Assembly: GCF_000021745.1 (NCBI RefSeq)
Contig: NC_011666.1
Coordinates: 2,507,001-2,571,000 of the forward strand
Source of the DNA: Methylocella silvestris BL2
Lineage (GTDB): Bacteria; Pseudomonadota; Alphaproteobacteria; Rhizobiales; Beijerinckiaceae
Direction of reading: 5' to 3'
Length of the DNA: 64,000 nt
Part shown: positions 46,589 to 56,245 of the stretch, piece by piece
Layout of the letters: each line of letters opens with the position of its first letter
Position numbering within the stretch: the first letter of the stretch is position 1
Made by a program: the position numbers and the translations under genes
The notes under the pieces: model-generated
Told to the model about the DNA's origin: nothing
Databases searched by the model: none
What the model saw: the letters and a program-made list of their open reading frames with translations, nothing else

Positions 46589-48439
46589 TCATTCCGTCAC
46601 GTAGAAATAATTCATCGCGACGCCCAACTGCTCCTGACGCCCGGCCGCCTCCGTTTCCGCCGCAGCGAGAATCTGCGCCGCCTTGCCGGGTTTTCCGAGT
46701 TTCAGCGAAGCCAGCGGGCTGGCGCTCGAGACGAACATCAGAATTTGCGGCTGCCCGCCTGCTCTCGGCCGCGTCACCGCGAGGCTGAACGGGCGCGGAC
46801 GGGCTGTTGGAAGCGCATTGGTGACGTTCTGGATCGTCCCGTCGTCGCTGATGAGCAGCGCCTCGACCTTGCGATCCTTGGCCCCCGAGATCGACCCCGT
46901 CAGAGTTTGGCCGGCGCGCAGGAAGGGCGTGTCGATCTGCACCTGCGGGGCGAGCGCCGCGGCCGGCTTCGCCGCTTTGTAGAAATCAAGCGCAGCGCAT
47001 TCCGCGGTCGGGACGAGAATCGCTTTGATATCCGCCTCAAAGCCCATGGCCCGGCTGAAGGCGGCGTTGAGCTCGTCGAACGCGCTCCTTTCGGCGCCGA
47101 TCGCCTCGATTCGCGTCGACGAGGCCGTCGCCGCCGCCGACAGGATGCTGAAGCAGGCGGCCCCCTCGTAGGTCTCGATGTAGCGGAGCACGCTTTCGCG
47201 CGTGACGACGCCGGGTGGCGTGGCGGGCGACATCGGCGCCTCCGGCTCGGTCACGGGAGGCGCGGCAGGCGGCGCAGTCAAAGGCGGCTGCTCCGGCGGC
47301 GGCTGCAGCACGACCTCCGCATGTTGCGGCGTCTCCGGACGTTTTTGCGCGGGGCTGGCAAGCCAAAAATAGGCGCCCGCGAGCAGCGCGATCGCGACGA
47401 GCGCCGATCCCGCGCCTAGCGCCAATGTGATTTGGCGCCTGCGCGCAGCGGGCGGCGCCGGGCGGCGGATCGAGCCGCCGCGCGGCGGAGCGGCGCGATC
47501 GCGGGTCGCCGATTCGATCGCGATCCGCGCGAAATCATCGGCGACCTCCTGCATGCTCTGCTGTCGCGCCGCAGGATCGGGCTGCAGCATCTTCTCGATC
47601 ACCGGCGCGAGGCGCGGATCGACCCCCTCGAGGCTCGGCACGCTCTTGCGCTTGTCGATCACTTCGACCTGGGTGCCGCCCATGTCGACCGGAGCGCCGC
47701 GCAGCGCCTCGATCAGCACGAGGCCGAGACTGTAGATGTCCGAACGCGCGCCGACGTCGCCGCCATAAAGGCCGAGCTGTTCCGGCGACACGTAATTGAG
47801 TTTGCCGGCGAAGCCGATGTCGATCAGCGTCGTGCCCGCCTGGGTCGAGCGGGCGATGCCGAAATCGATGATCTTGGCCTCTTCGACGTCATTGTTCTGG
47901 ATGACGATATTATCGGACGAGACGTCGCGATGGATGATGTCGCGCTTATGCGCGGCGTGAAGCCCGAGCGCGACGCGGCAGGCGAGGCGGCGCACGGTTT
48001 CGGGCGGCAGCGGCGCGCGACGCAGGATCTGCGAGAGGGGCTCGCCTTCGACGAACTCCATCGCCAGATAGGTTCGCTGTAACACGGGATCGACCGAAAA
48101 CACGAAGTAGCGGATGATCGCTTCATTGTGCAGCCGGTGCAGCTTCGAAGCTTCGTTGCGAAACAGCGCAATCGCAACTTCATTCTCGGCGAGATCGGCC
48201 CTTATGACCTTGATCGCGACGAGATCGCCGGTCTGGATCGAATGGCCCTTATAGACCTCGCCCATGCCGCCGCGGGCGAGCAGGGCGTCGATTTCATAGA
48301 CGCCGTTCAGCTGCATGCCGGGGCGCAGCGATTCGGAGCCCGGAAAATCGGCTCCCCGCGGCGCGTTGACGCCATAGGACGCCGCCGAGGGCGCGCTCCC
48401 GATTGATTGCGTCGGTCCGATATCGTTTTTCGCGGTCAC
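46589..48439 (-). CDS. ppkA: T6SS-associated serine/threonine protein kinase (PpkA-like)
   Basis: 616 residues from a GTG at 48439; upstream in-frame codons would run into the FKBP gene. The kinase domain (about 48-305) has the glycine loop LLARGGMGEVYKG, catalytic HRDVSSDN (170-177) and DFG (192-194). A transmembrane helix at about 338-360 is followed by a Pro-rich stalk and a periplasmic domain of about 240 residues ending NYFYVTE. In Pseudomonas and Agrobacterium the PpkA kinase phosphorylates Fha or TssL to activate secretion, and the order tagF-ppkA at the end of the operon agrees with imp clusters. It is the last gene of the minus-strand T6SS run. Confidence 0.88.
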   Translation of the reverse strand: MTAKNDIGPTQSIGSAPSAASYGVNAPRGADFPGSESLRPGMQLNGVYEIDALLARGGMGEVYKGHSIQTGDLVAIKVIRADLAENEVAIALFRNEASKLHRLHNEAIIRYFVFSVDPVLQRTYLAMEFVEGEPLSQILRRAPLPPETVRRLACRVALGLHAAHKRDIIHRDVSSDNIVIQNNDVEEAKIIDFGIARSTQAGTTLIDIGFAGKLNYVSPEQLGLYGGDVGARSDIYSLGLVLIEALRGAPVDMGGTQVEVIDKRKSVPSLEGVDPRLAPVIEKMLQPDPAARQQSMQEVADDFARIAIESATRDRAAPPRGGSIRRPAPPAARRRQITLALGAGSALVAIALLAGAYFWLASPAQKRPETPQHAEVVLQPPPEQPPLTAPPAAPPVTEPEAPMSPATPPGVVTRESVLRYIETYEGAACFSILSAAATASSTRIEAIGAERSAFDELNAAFSRAMGFEADIKAILVPTAECAALDFYKAAKPAAALAPQVQIDTPFLRAGQTLTGSISGAKDRKVEALLISDDGTIQNVTNALPTARPRPFSLAVTRPRAGGQPQILMFVSSASPLASLKLGKPGKAAQILAAAETEAAGRQEQLGVAMNYFYVTE

Positions 48440-48578
48440 GTCGATCCGGCCCCGGCTAACTGCCCTGCCCCTTGCCTCGCCCCGATTGGCCCTCTCCCGG
48501 TTCTTCTTGGCCTTACCCCTCCGCCAGCAGAATTCCCATCGCCCCGCCTGCGTCGCAACCTTTAATTGCGGCGCCGCG

Positions 48579-49028
48579 CTATTTGACCCCAAGCAGCTCA
48601 ACGTCGAAAAGCAGCGTCGCATTCGGCGGAATGACGCCGCCGGCGCCGCGCGCGCCGTAGCCGAGTTCCGGCGGAATAATCAATGTGCGCTTGCCGCCGA
48701 CGCGCATGGTGGCGACGCCCTCGTCCCAGCCCTGAATCACCTGGCCCTGCCCGATCGTGAAGGAGAAGGGCTGGCCGCGATCGAGCGAACTGTCGAATTT
48801 CTTTCCCTTCTTGCCGTCGGCATAAAGCCAGCCGGTGTAATGCACGCTCACCGTCTGGCCCGGCTTTGGCGTGTCGCCGGCGCCCGGCTGCGTGTCGATC
48901 AGGCGAAGCCCCGTCTTGGTGACCGTCTCATCGGCCGCGGCGGCCGGCTGCGGCGCGAGGGCGACCGCCGGGGCGACAAGAGCATAAGCGGCCGTAAGCC
49001 CGGCGCGGAACAGGCGTGTGACAAGCAT
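48579..49028 (-). CDS. Secreted FKBP-type peptidyl-prolyl isomerase
   Basis: 149 residues from the ATG at 49028 with GAGGG upstream. A signal peptide (residues 1-31, ending PAAAADE) precedes one FKBP domain with [39 protein letters not shown] and [20 protein letters not shown]; the active-site aromatic residues are present. It should act in the periplasm. It sits between tagF (58 bases) and the ppkA-like gene (139 bases) in the T6SS run, an unusual place for this housekeeping fold. Confidence 0.92.
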   Translation of the reverse strand: MLVTRLFRAGLTAAYALVAPAVALAPQPAAAADETVTKTGLRLIDTQPGAGDTPKPGQTVSVHYTGWLYADGKKGKKFDSSLDRGQPFSFTIGQGQVIQGWDEGVATMRVGGKRTLIIPPELGYGARGAGGVIPPNATLLFDVELLGVK

Positions 49029-49086
49029 GGATCCCTCGTGTTTTCTTGAACCTTTGAAGCGGCGACGCGCGCCGGCCTGACGCGCC

Positions 49087-49788
49087 TTATCCCATCCCGG
49101 CGCCGGAGCCGCCAGAAAATTCACCCGTCAGCATGGCGGCAAACAGCGACGGGTCGGGCAGATGATAAAAACCAAGCGCGCGCGGGCGAAAACTGACGCC
49201 GCCAGCCGTCCACCAGAAACTGCGCGCGCCATAGGATTTGCCCCAGTCGGCGCGACGAAGCCAGGAAAACACCTCCGCCAGCGGCTTGTCGTCGAGCGGC
49301 GCGGTGACGCCGCCCGCGAGCGCAGCCAGCGGCGGCCGGATCGCGACGGCGGGCGCGCAGGCGGGCGCAGGCAGGCGCTCGACGGCGGCGACCGTCGCCT
49401 CATAGCTCGCCCCTTGCCCAAGGGAGGCGAGCAGCAGCGCTTCGGCGGCTTTGAACCAGGCGTCGTGATCGGCAAATTCGGGCGGCAAAATCGCTATTGC
49501 CGCCTCGCTGGAGGCGAAAGCGATCAGCGGGAAATAGCGGCCGCCGGCGTCGATCGAGGGCGCCAAGGCGCCAAGGACAGGCGCGCCGGCGATCTCTGCG
49601 CCAAGCCAGAACCGCCAGATCGGCGCGGCGCGGAAGACGCCCTGCCACGACTCGCCAAGCATCAGACGGCTGGAGGCGATGGACGCGTGCAGCCACGGCT
49701 CCATCGCCGCCAGCAGGGGCGCCGGCGCGTCGAGGGCGACATAGTCGGGCTTTGCGGCGATCTTGCCGATGAGGCCGCAGCGCATCAT
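49087..49788 (-). CDS. tagF: T6SS-associated protein TagF (ImpM)
   Basis: 233 residues with the TagF/ImpM fold: [14 protein letters not shown] at the start, [25 protein letters not shown] and [10 protein letters not shown]. TagF represses T6SS assembly post-translationally, in some species by sequestering Fha. Agrobacterium has a TagF-PppA fusion of about twice this length; here only the TagF half is present. The start is 4 bases after the tssM stop. Confidence 0.92.
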   Translation of the reverse strand: MMRCGLIGKIAAKPDYVALDAPAPLLAAMEPWLHASIASSRLMLGESWQGVFRAAPIWRFWLGAEIAGAPVLGALAPSIDAGGRYFPLIAFASSEAAIAILPPEFADHDAWFKAAEALLLASLGQGASYEATVAAVERLPAPACAPAVAIRPPLAALAGGVTAPLDDKPLAEVFSWLRRADWGKSYGARSFWWTAGGVSFRPRALGFYHLPDPSLFAAMLTGEFSGGSGAGMG

Positions 49789-49792
49789 GGGT

Positions 49793-52700
49793 CTAAAGGT
49801 CGCTCGGGCAGTGAAACTCGCGCAGCGCCGGCAGCGTGAACGGATTCTGCGTCGAGCCCGCGCTGAACGTATATTGTAGCTCCCGGCCGCCGACGATGTA
49901 GCTGACGACGATCGAATCGCCGTGCGGCACCGGGGCGCCCGCCTCGATCAGCCGGAACAGCGACCAGGGACCGCGCCGCTCGATGGTCGAGGGCTGCGCG
50001 CCCGGCGCATCCGAGGTCACGGTAATCGCGCTACGGTTGGTCGATGCGCCCGGCCATTGCGCGACGACCGGCGCCGAGGCGCCCGCCGGGCTGATGATCG
50101 GCGTTCCGTTCATGTCCATCTTGATGCTCACCGTCGGCGCGGCGGGCGCCGGAGTGGCGGCCGGCGCCGCCTGAGCCGCGCCCGCGGCGGGCGGCGGCGG
50201 AGCAGGCAGAGCGGGAAGCGGCGCCGGCGGCGGCGTAATCGTCAGCGTCATCGAGGGCATCAGCCCGCCGGTCGCAAAGAACACGTCGCGGATCTGCGCC
50301 GCGCGCTGGAACTCCTTCAGCGTCGCGCCGGACGAGGCGAGCGCCCGCGCGACATTATTGTCCTGCCGGAATGTCCAGACCGGCTTCGACATGTCGACAT
50401 ATTGCTGGATCTGAGTTGAGAAGAATTTGTCGATGATCCCCTGCGGGCCGAACAGGCGGCCGAAGTCGACGAGAGAAACCTCGCGGTCGGTGCGGGCGAA
50501 GGGGTAGCGGTTCGACACCACCTGCTGGCAGACCCCCGTCACCGTATCGCGCAGCGCGCGGTTCAGCTGCGAGCGGAAGCTGTTGGTCAGATCGCCGTCG
50601 ATATCGGTCCCCGCCGTTTGCAGCATGCCGGCGAAGGGCTGCGGCAGCCGGTTGGCGTTGGCGCGCAACGCCGCGACCTGCGTCTGCAGCTGCGAGGTTG
50701 CGAGCGGAGCCTGCGCCGGATTGCCCATCAGCAGCAGGCTTTGGTAGATTTCGGCGAGGTTCGAGATGATGAGATCGACCGGCGCCCGCCCGGCCTCCCC
50801 CTCGACCAGCACGTGATAGGCTTTGAAGGCCTGCTCGATATCGGCGCCCGGGACGGCGCGGTTCTGAAACAAAGCGGCGTTCGGATCGACGCCTTCCTTC
50901 TTGGCGAAGCCCGGCCGCTCGCGCGTCAGCGCGGTCTCGTCGCGCACGGAGACGATCAGTTGCTTGATTGGCGAAGTCGGCGCGGAGGCCGCCGCCAGCG
51001 TCACATATTTCGGCTTGTCGGCGAGGAGGCGCTTCAGCTTCAGCCGGCCGAGCGCGCTTTGCCAGGCCGCGATAAAATCCTTGCCATAGATCGCCAGCAG
51101 ATCGTCGCTGAGGCTTTTGTACTGATCCTCGACCGCCGCCTGCTCGCCCGCGGCGCCGAGCACCCAGCGATCGCTTTTGAGTTTTTCGCCGATGCCGGAC
51201 AGCCGGTCGATGAACAGACGGCGGAAGCCGGCATAGGTGTAGAAGGCCGGCACCTTTATGGAATCAAGCGCAGCGCCCTGCGTCGCCTCGAACACCAGCG
51301 CAGAATCGGGGCCGCCCTGCCGCGCGGCGTTCCAATCGGAAATCTCCGAGCTTGCCGCCTGCGAGCGGAGCAGCTCATAGGCCTGCTGCGAGACGCTGAG
51401 CCGCGCGAGAAGATTTTGCGCTTCCGACACCAGCGGCCCGTTGAGGCTGACGATGATGTCGCCCTTCATGTCGAGCATCGCCGCGACATGGGCCTCGAGC
51501 AGCCTGCGCCCGTCGGCATTGGCGGAGCCGGGATAAAGATTTTCGGTCCAGTCGCGGCGCAGATAATTCATGACGAGATCACGATCGACCGCATGCAAGC
51601 CGCCGAGCATCAGATAGACCTTCAGCGCCTCATAGAGAAAACTCGGGTCGCCGCGGTTCGCCTCCATCTGCTCTTCGAGACGGTAGATCAGGCGCGGACG
51701 CAGCAGCCGCTCGAGCGCCATGTCATAGGCGCCCGTTGACGCCGATTGCAGCCGGTCGAACTGGCTGAGGCCGAACGTCGCCGCGAGCGGCGGCGTCTCG
51801 CCCTTGGTTTCAAATCCGGCCGGCAAGAACCGCAATTTGTTGAGCGGGGGCAGAATCTTGGCGAGATCGCGGTCGGAAATTTCGGGCTCCGTCGCGAGCG
51901 GGCCGGCGACCGTGCGGAAATCGGCCGCGCCAGCCTGCGTGCGCACGATCAGATCGCTGTTGCGCTGATAGCTGCCGAACCAGGCGAGCGAGAGGCCCGC
52001 GCAGACGAGCGCCAGCAGGCCGAGCGCGACGCCCTTGATCAGCCTCGCGCGAAACACCGCGGCGCGGTCGGTCGAGACCCAGGCGGCCTCGCCGATGATC
52101 AGTTTGCCGACCAGATTCTTCAGAAAATAGCTCTGGCCTCGCCCCGAATAGGCGTTGGCGGCGACTTCGCGCGCGCCAAAACTGCGCGAGAGCGCGCCGA
52201 TCAGTTGATCGATCGGCGTGCCCTCCTGCGTGCCGGAGGTGAAATAGAAGCCGCGCAGCGTCGCATTGGCGTGGTAGCGCGTTGGCTCGAAGATCAGATT
52301 GAGGAAATTGAACACCGGCTTCTTCAGCGCCGCGACCTGCGCCGGAAAGCCGAACAGCGACGCGCGCGTCGAGGGCACCGGCTCTTCCTGCAGCCGGTCG
52401 GTGGTCCATTCGTTGAGGCGCGCGATCAGCGAATCATATTCGGCCGGAACCTCGCCGACGAGATTGAGCTTCTTGTCCGCCGTCTGGAAGGTCGCGCCCC
52501 ATACCTGCGCGCGGGCGTTCTCGTTGAGCGAGCCGAAAAACTCGCGAAAGCCCGAGATGAGATCGGCCTTGGTGAACAGCACATAGACCGGAAAATCGAC
52601 CTTCAGCTGCTTGTTGACCTCGATCAGCCGCGAGCGAATCGCCTGCGCATGCGCTTCGATCTGCGCCTGCGTCTCGGTCATGATGTCGGAGAGGGCGATC

Positions 52701-53338
52701 GCGACGATGACGCCATTGATCGGCTGGCGCGGCCGATTCTTCTTCAAAAGATCGAGAAAGGCGAGCCAGCTTTTCTGATCGGCCCGCGCGTCGGAATCCT
52801 GCGTCGTGTAGCGCCCGGCCGTGTCGATCATCACGGCGTCTTCGGTGAACCACCAGTCGCAATAGCGCGTGCCGCCGACGCCCGCGACCGCCGCCGGGGT
52901 CGCGCCCCGGCTCAGCGGGAATTTGAGGCCGGAATTGGCGAGCGCCGTGGTCTTGCCGGCGCCGGGCGGTCCGATCAGGAGATACCAGGGCAGTTCATAA
53001 AGATAAGCGCCCTTGGTCGCGCCTTTGCTGGCGTTTTTCAGCGTCGCCAGTGCGTCCTTCATGCGCTCGCCCAAAACCTCGGCGTCGCTATCCGGGGCGC
53101 CGCCTTCGGCGATGCCCTTTTCGATCTCGGCAGCGTTTTTCTTGCGCCGCCAAAAGGTAAAGCCGGCCAGCCCGGCGGCGGCGGCGACCAGCACGACGAT
53201 AATGATGTCGCGAACGATCGAATTTTCGAGCGGGCGAACGCCGCCGATCTCGATCATCGGACCGGCGAGATAGACCACCGCGGCGATCGAGGAGAGCCCG
53301 ACCCCATAGGCGATGATGCGGATGATTTCCTTGTTCAT
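49793..53338 (-). CDS. tssM: T6SS membrane-complex protein TssM (IcmF)
   Basis: 1181 residues, the normal length. Two N-terminal transmembrane helices (about 6-28, 44-63) and one near 435-455 flank a cytoplasmic domain with the P-loop GPPGAGKT (123-130). The large periplasmic region ends in a C-terminal beta domain. An Ala/Pro-rich insert (about 1045-1085) interrupts that end. TssM with TssL and TssJ forms the membrane anchor of the secretion machine. No tssJ lipoprotein gene is visible in the window. It is 6 bases after tssL. Confidence 0.96.
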   Translation of the reverse strand: MNKEIIRIIAYGVGLSSIAAVVYLAGPMIEIGGVRPLENSIVRDIIIVVLVAAAAGLAGFTFWRRKKNAAEIEKGIAEGGAPDSDAEVLGERMKDALATLKNASKGATKGAYLYELPWYLLIGPPGAGKTTALANSGLKFPLSRGATPAAVAGVGGTRYCDWWFTEDAVMIDTAGRYTTQDSDARADQKSWLAFLDLLKKNRPRQPINGVIVAIALSDIMTETQAQIEAHAQAIRSRLIEVNKQLKVDFPVYVLFTKADLISGFREFFGSLNENARAQVWGATFQTADKKLNLVGEVPAEYDSLIARLNEWTTDRLQEEPVPSTRASLFGFPAQVAALKKPVFNFLNLIFEPTRYHANATLRGFYFTSGTQEGTPIDQLIGALSRSFGAREVAANAYSGRGQSYFLKNLVGKLIIGEAAWVSTDRAAVFRARLIKGVALGLLALVCAGLSLAWFGSYQRNSDLIVRTQAGAADFRTVAGPLATEPEISDRDLAKILPPLNKLRFLPAGFETKGETPPLAATFGLSQFDRLQSASTGAYDMALERLLRPRLIYRLEEQMEANRGDPSFLYEALKVYLMLGGLHAVDRDLVMNYLRRDWTENLYPGSANADGRRLLEAHVAAMLDMKGDIIVSLNGPLVSEAQNLLARLSVSQQAYELLRSQAASSEISDWNAARQGGPDSALVFEATQGAALDSIKVPAFYTYAGFRRLFIDRLSGIGEKLKSDRWVLGAAGEQAAVEDQYKSLSDDLLAIYGKDFIAAWQSALGRLKLKRLLADKPKYVTLAAASAPTSPIKQLIVSVRDETALTRERPGFAKKEGVDPNAALFQNRAVPGADIEQAFKAYHVLVEGEAGRAPVDLIISNLAEIYQSLLLMGNPAQAPLATSQLQTQVAALRANANRLPQPFAGMLQTAGTDIDGDLTNSFRSQLNRALRDTVTGVCQQVVSNRYPFARTDREVSLVDFGRLFGPQGIIDKFFSTQIQQYVDMSKPVWTFRQDNNVARALASSGATLKEFQRAAQIRDVFFATGGLMPSMTLTITPPPAPLPALPAPPPPAAGAAQAAPAATPAPAAPTVSIKMDMNGTPIISPAGASAPVVAQWPGASTNRSAITVTSDAPGAQPSTIERRGPWSLFRLIEAGAPVPHGDSIVVSYIVGGRELQYTFSAGSTQNPFTLPALREFHCPSDL

Positions 53339-53344
53339 CGCGGG

Positions 53345-54829
53345 TCAGTCCGATCGGGCGAGCATGATTTCGACGCGGCGGTTCTGCGCCCGCCCCGCCG
53401 GCGTATCGTTCGGCGCGATCGGCTGCTCGTCCGCCTTTCCGTCGACTTCGATGCGGGCCGGTTCGCTAAGGCCCGGCTTCAGCACGGCGGCGACCGCCTT
53501 GGCGCGCGCCATCGACAAAGTCCAGTTCGAGTCGAAGGGCGACGTCGCCTGCAGCTTCACATTGTCGGTATGGCCGACGATCGTGATCGCGCCCGGCTCC
53601 TTTTCCAAAGTCTGCGCGATGCGCTTGGCGATCGGCTCGAACTGCGGCTTCACATTGGCCTGCCCTGACGGAAACAGCACGAGATCGCCGACAATGATCC
53701 TGATCTTCGTCGCGGTCTGGGTGGCGTCGACCTTCTTCGCTGCGATTTCGGGAGCGAGCGCGAGCCTGATGCGCTGGAGCTGGGTCAGTTTGCCGGGCGG
53801 CGGCTCGGGCGGCTTCGGCGGCGGGGCAAAATTATGCCTCACCAGCTTCAGGTCGCCGCGGCCGATCAGGCCGTTGAGGTCCGCTGCTGCAACATCGGCG
53901 GCGCCCGTTAGCAGCATGCGCAAGGTAATGAAGAGGCCGAACAGGCAGAGCGCGGCGAGGCTGGCGATCGCCCAGAAGGGAATGCGTGCGCGCATGACGC
54001 CGCGCGGCAGGCTCTGGCCGCGCCAATGCGGCGACAGCTCCCGGTCGACGCGCGGACGGACCCGGCGCAAGAGCTCGTAAAGATCGCGCTGGATTTGCTG
54101 CAGGCTGACGGCGCCGGTCGCCGAACTGCGGTGCACGCCCTGGAAGCCGAGCGCGAGGCAATCATAGATGAGTTCGAGCAGATCGTAATTATTGAGCGGA
54201 TCGGTCTTCGCTTTATCGAGCTCGGAGAAGAAGCGAACGCCGCCGATGCGTTCGCCGAAGAAGCGGCTCAGCATCGAATATTGCGTCCAGACGTGGCGAT
54301 CCTCGGTCGGGATGTTCTGGACGATGTCGTCGGCGGTGGCGCAGAGAATATATTTCGCGGTTTCCGCCTGCTGCGGCGGGACGCCCGTCGCGCGAATCTC
54401 CTTGTCGAAAAAAGCGACGGCCTCCGCCACCTGCCCCATCAGGCTCGCGGGCGACGCCTGCAGCTGCGCGACGCGCAGACGACCAAGCAGCAGCAGCAAT
54501 GGCCCCGCCGCGCGCAGCAGCGGATTTTCATTGGGGACAAGAAGATCGTCGATCGGAATATCGCGCACGATCCGATCGGGCGTTTGCGCCGCCGCTGCGC
54601 GTCCCTTGATCCATTCGTCGCCGGGGGAGGCCTCTGCGCCATGAGAGGGGTGTGACGGCCAAACAGGCGCCGCGCCCGGCTGCGCCGGGACATAGGGCGC
54701 GCCCGAAGGAGGCGGTGCATAGGCAGGCGAAGGGCGCGCCGCCTCGGGCCTTCGCCCGCCGGGGTTCGGCACGATGATCGTACGATTGTCGCGCCGCCCG
54801 AGGCTGTCCGGCGGGTCCTTCTCGTTCAT
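53345..54829 (-). CDS. tssL: T6SS membrane-complex protein TssL with C-terminal OmpA domain
   Basis: 494 residues. A Pro-rich N-terminus (about 20-60) precedes the DotU/IcmH cytoplasmic domain (about 80-275, with CATADDIVQN and FQGVHRSS). A transmembrane helix lies at about 283-305. A periplasmic OmpA-like domain (about 375-494) carries the peptidoglycan-binding GHTDNVK and GRAQNRRVEIML. OmpA-fused TssL anchors the membrane complex to the cell wall. It is 16 bases after tssK and 6 bases before tssM. Confidence 0.95.
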   Translation of the reverse strand: MNEKDPPDSLGRRDNRTIIVPNPGGRRPEAARPSPAYAPPPSGAPYVPAQPGAAPVWPSHPSHGAEASPGDEWIKGRAAAAQTPDRIVRDIPIDDLLVPNENPLLRAAGPLLLLLGRLRVAQLQASPASLMGQVAEAVAFFDKEIRATGVPPQQAETAKYILCATADDIVQNIPTEDRHVWTQYSMLSRFFGERIGGVRFFSELDKAKTDPLNNYDLLELIYDCLALGFQGVHRSSATGAVSLQQIQRDLYELLRRVRPRVDRELSPHWRGQSLPRGVMRARIPFWAIASLAALCLFGLFITLRMLLTGAADVAAADLNGLIGRGDLKLVRHNFAPPPKPPEPPPGKLTQLQRIRLALAPEIAAKKVDATQTATKIRIIVGDLVLFPSGQANVKPQFEPIAKRIAQTLEKEPGAITIVGHTDNVKLQATSPFDSNWTLSMARAKAVAAVLKPGLSEPARIEVDGKADEQPIAPNDTPAGRAQNRRVEIMLARSD

Positions 54830-54845
54830 GGCGCGAGGCCCTTAC

Positions 54846-56186
54846 TCATGACCGGTCTTCCAGGACGGCCCAGAGCTCGAGGCTGAGCTCGGGCCAATCG
54901 CCGGAGAAATGCATGCCGATCGAACTCGCCGTCGAGAATTCCGGCCATAGCGGCGAGGTGCGGTCGAGATAGAAATAGACATGGTCGGTGATGGCGCGGA
55001 TCTGCGGCGGCGGCGTCGGCAGATGCACCAGCGGCACGCCGGGCAGATGGGCGTGCACGATTTCGTTCATCTTGGAGCCGGGGCCGACCTTGAACAGATG
55101 CGGGAAGCTCGACTGAATCTCGGTCAGCGGCCGGCGCGCCGCCACTTCGAGGACGAGGCTTGCGTTGCGGAACAGGCTGCGGTCGCGGATCGGCGAGATG
55201 AAGGCGTTCTCCGCCCTCGCGATGATGTCGAGGCGGATCGCCCGCCGCCCCAGCCGCGCCGAAAGGAAATCCTGCAGATCGCGCAGGACGGGCGCGAAGC
55301 TCGCCTCCAGATTGTCATGGTCGTAGAGCGGATAGAGCCTCGCGCGGCGCTCGGTGGTGGCGAAGGTCGCAAGTTCCCCGGCGAGCCGGATCAGCTCGAC
55401 ATAGAGCCGTTCGGGATGGACATAGCGCGATCCGCGCAGATGCTGCATCACCGTGATGTGGCGGTTCAGGACTTGCAGCACCAGATAATCGACGCTTTGC
55501 AGTCCGCCGCCCGCGGTCGGGTCCGCAGCATAGCGGGCGAGTTCGCCGAGCTTTGCGTCGATCCAGCCGATCACCCGGTCGAGCCAGCCCTCGACGGTCG
55601 GATGAGCCGAGCAGACCAGAACGGTCGGGGCGAATTTCTCGTCGAAAACGATCGATTTATCGCGCACCTCGACGATGCGGGCGATGGGGAGCCCCTGAAA
55701 GCCGGGCTTGGCCGTCTTGCGCAGATCGAAGGCGAGGCGCGGATAGGCGACGTCGATCTCCTCCTCGATGCGCAGCGAGGAGGTCGAATCGATAAAGGTC
55801 TCGGCGCCGATGACGAAGCGGCTGGCGCTCGACGAATCGGCCGAATCGACCTCGCGCGTATTTGATGAAGCGGTCGGCATCGACAGCCAGAGCAGTTGTT
55901 GCGCCGCGCCATCCGGCACTTCGAGCGGCGGCGGCGCCGGGCTGTCGTTGGGAATGTCGAAGGGCGTTCCGTCCGGCATCACCCCCGCCGCGCGGCGCAC
56001 CGCGAATTTGCTCTGCTGCGCAAGGTCGCGGTCGATCTCAAGATGCGAAAAACCCCAGGGATAGGGGGTGGCGCTGCGCGTTCGCGCCTCGATCAGATGT
56101 TCGAGGTAACGGTCGGCCTGCTGAAGGTGGTGGGGGCGAAGGAAAAGTCCTTCCGACCAAAGGACTTTACTGTACCAGGACATCAT
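54846..56186 (-). CDS. tssK: T6SS baseplate protein TssK
   Basis: 446 residues from the ATG at 56186, or 445 from the next ATG at 56183. The N-terminus WYSKVLWSEGLFLRPHHLQQ is the TssK signature. Other family segments are ESSFPHLFKVGPGSKMNEIV and LPGVPLVHLPTPPPQI. An upstream in-frame ATG at 56207 is less likely. TssK connects the baseplate to the membrane complex. Confidence 0.95.
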   Translation of the reverse strand: MMSWYSKVLWSEGLFLRPHHLQQADRYLEHLIEARTRSATPYPWGFSHLEIDRDLAQQSKFAVRRAAGVMPDGTPFDIPNDSPAPPPLEVPDGAAQQLLWLSMPTASSNTREVDSADSSSASRFVIGAETFIDSTSSLRIEEEIDVAYPRLAFDLRKTAKPGFQGLPIARIVEVRDKSIVFDEKFAPTVLVCSAHPTVEGWLDRVIGWIDAKLGELARYAADPTAGGGLQSVDYLVLQVLNRHITVMQHLRGSRYVHPERLYVELIRLAGELATFATTERRARLYPLYDHDNLEASFAPVLRDLQDFLSARLGRRAIRLDIIARAENAFISPIRDRSLFRNASLVLEVAARRPLTEIQSSFPHLFKVGPGSKMNEIVHAHLPGVPLVHLPTPPPQIRAITDHVYFYLDRTSPLWPEFSTASSIGMHFSGDWPELSLELWAVLEDRS

Positions 56187-56245
56187 CACCCCGTTTGCTG
56201 CGGCCAAGCCTTGATGCAGACCTCAACCTATGCCGCGTCGCGACC

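Noticed and set aside
51746-53668. Plus-strand open frame of 640 codons
   Set aside because: It is antisense to tssM/tssL and has no domain.
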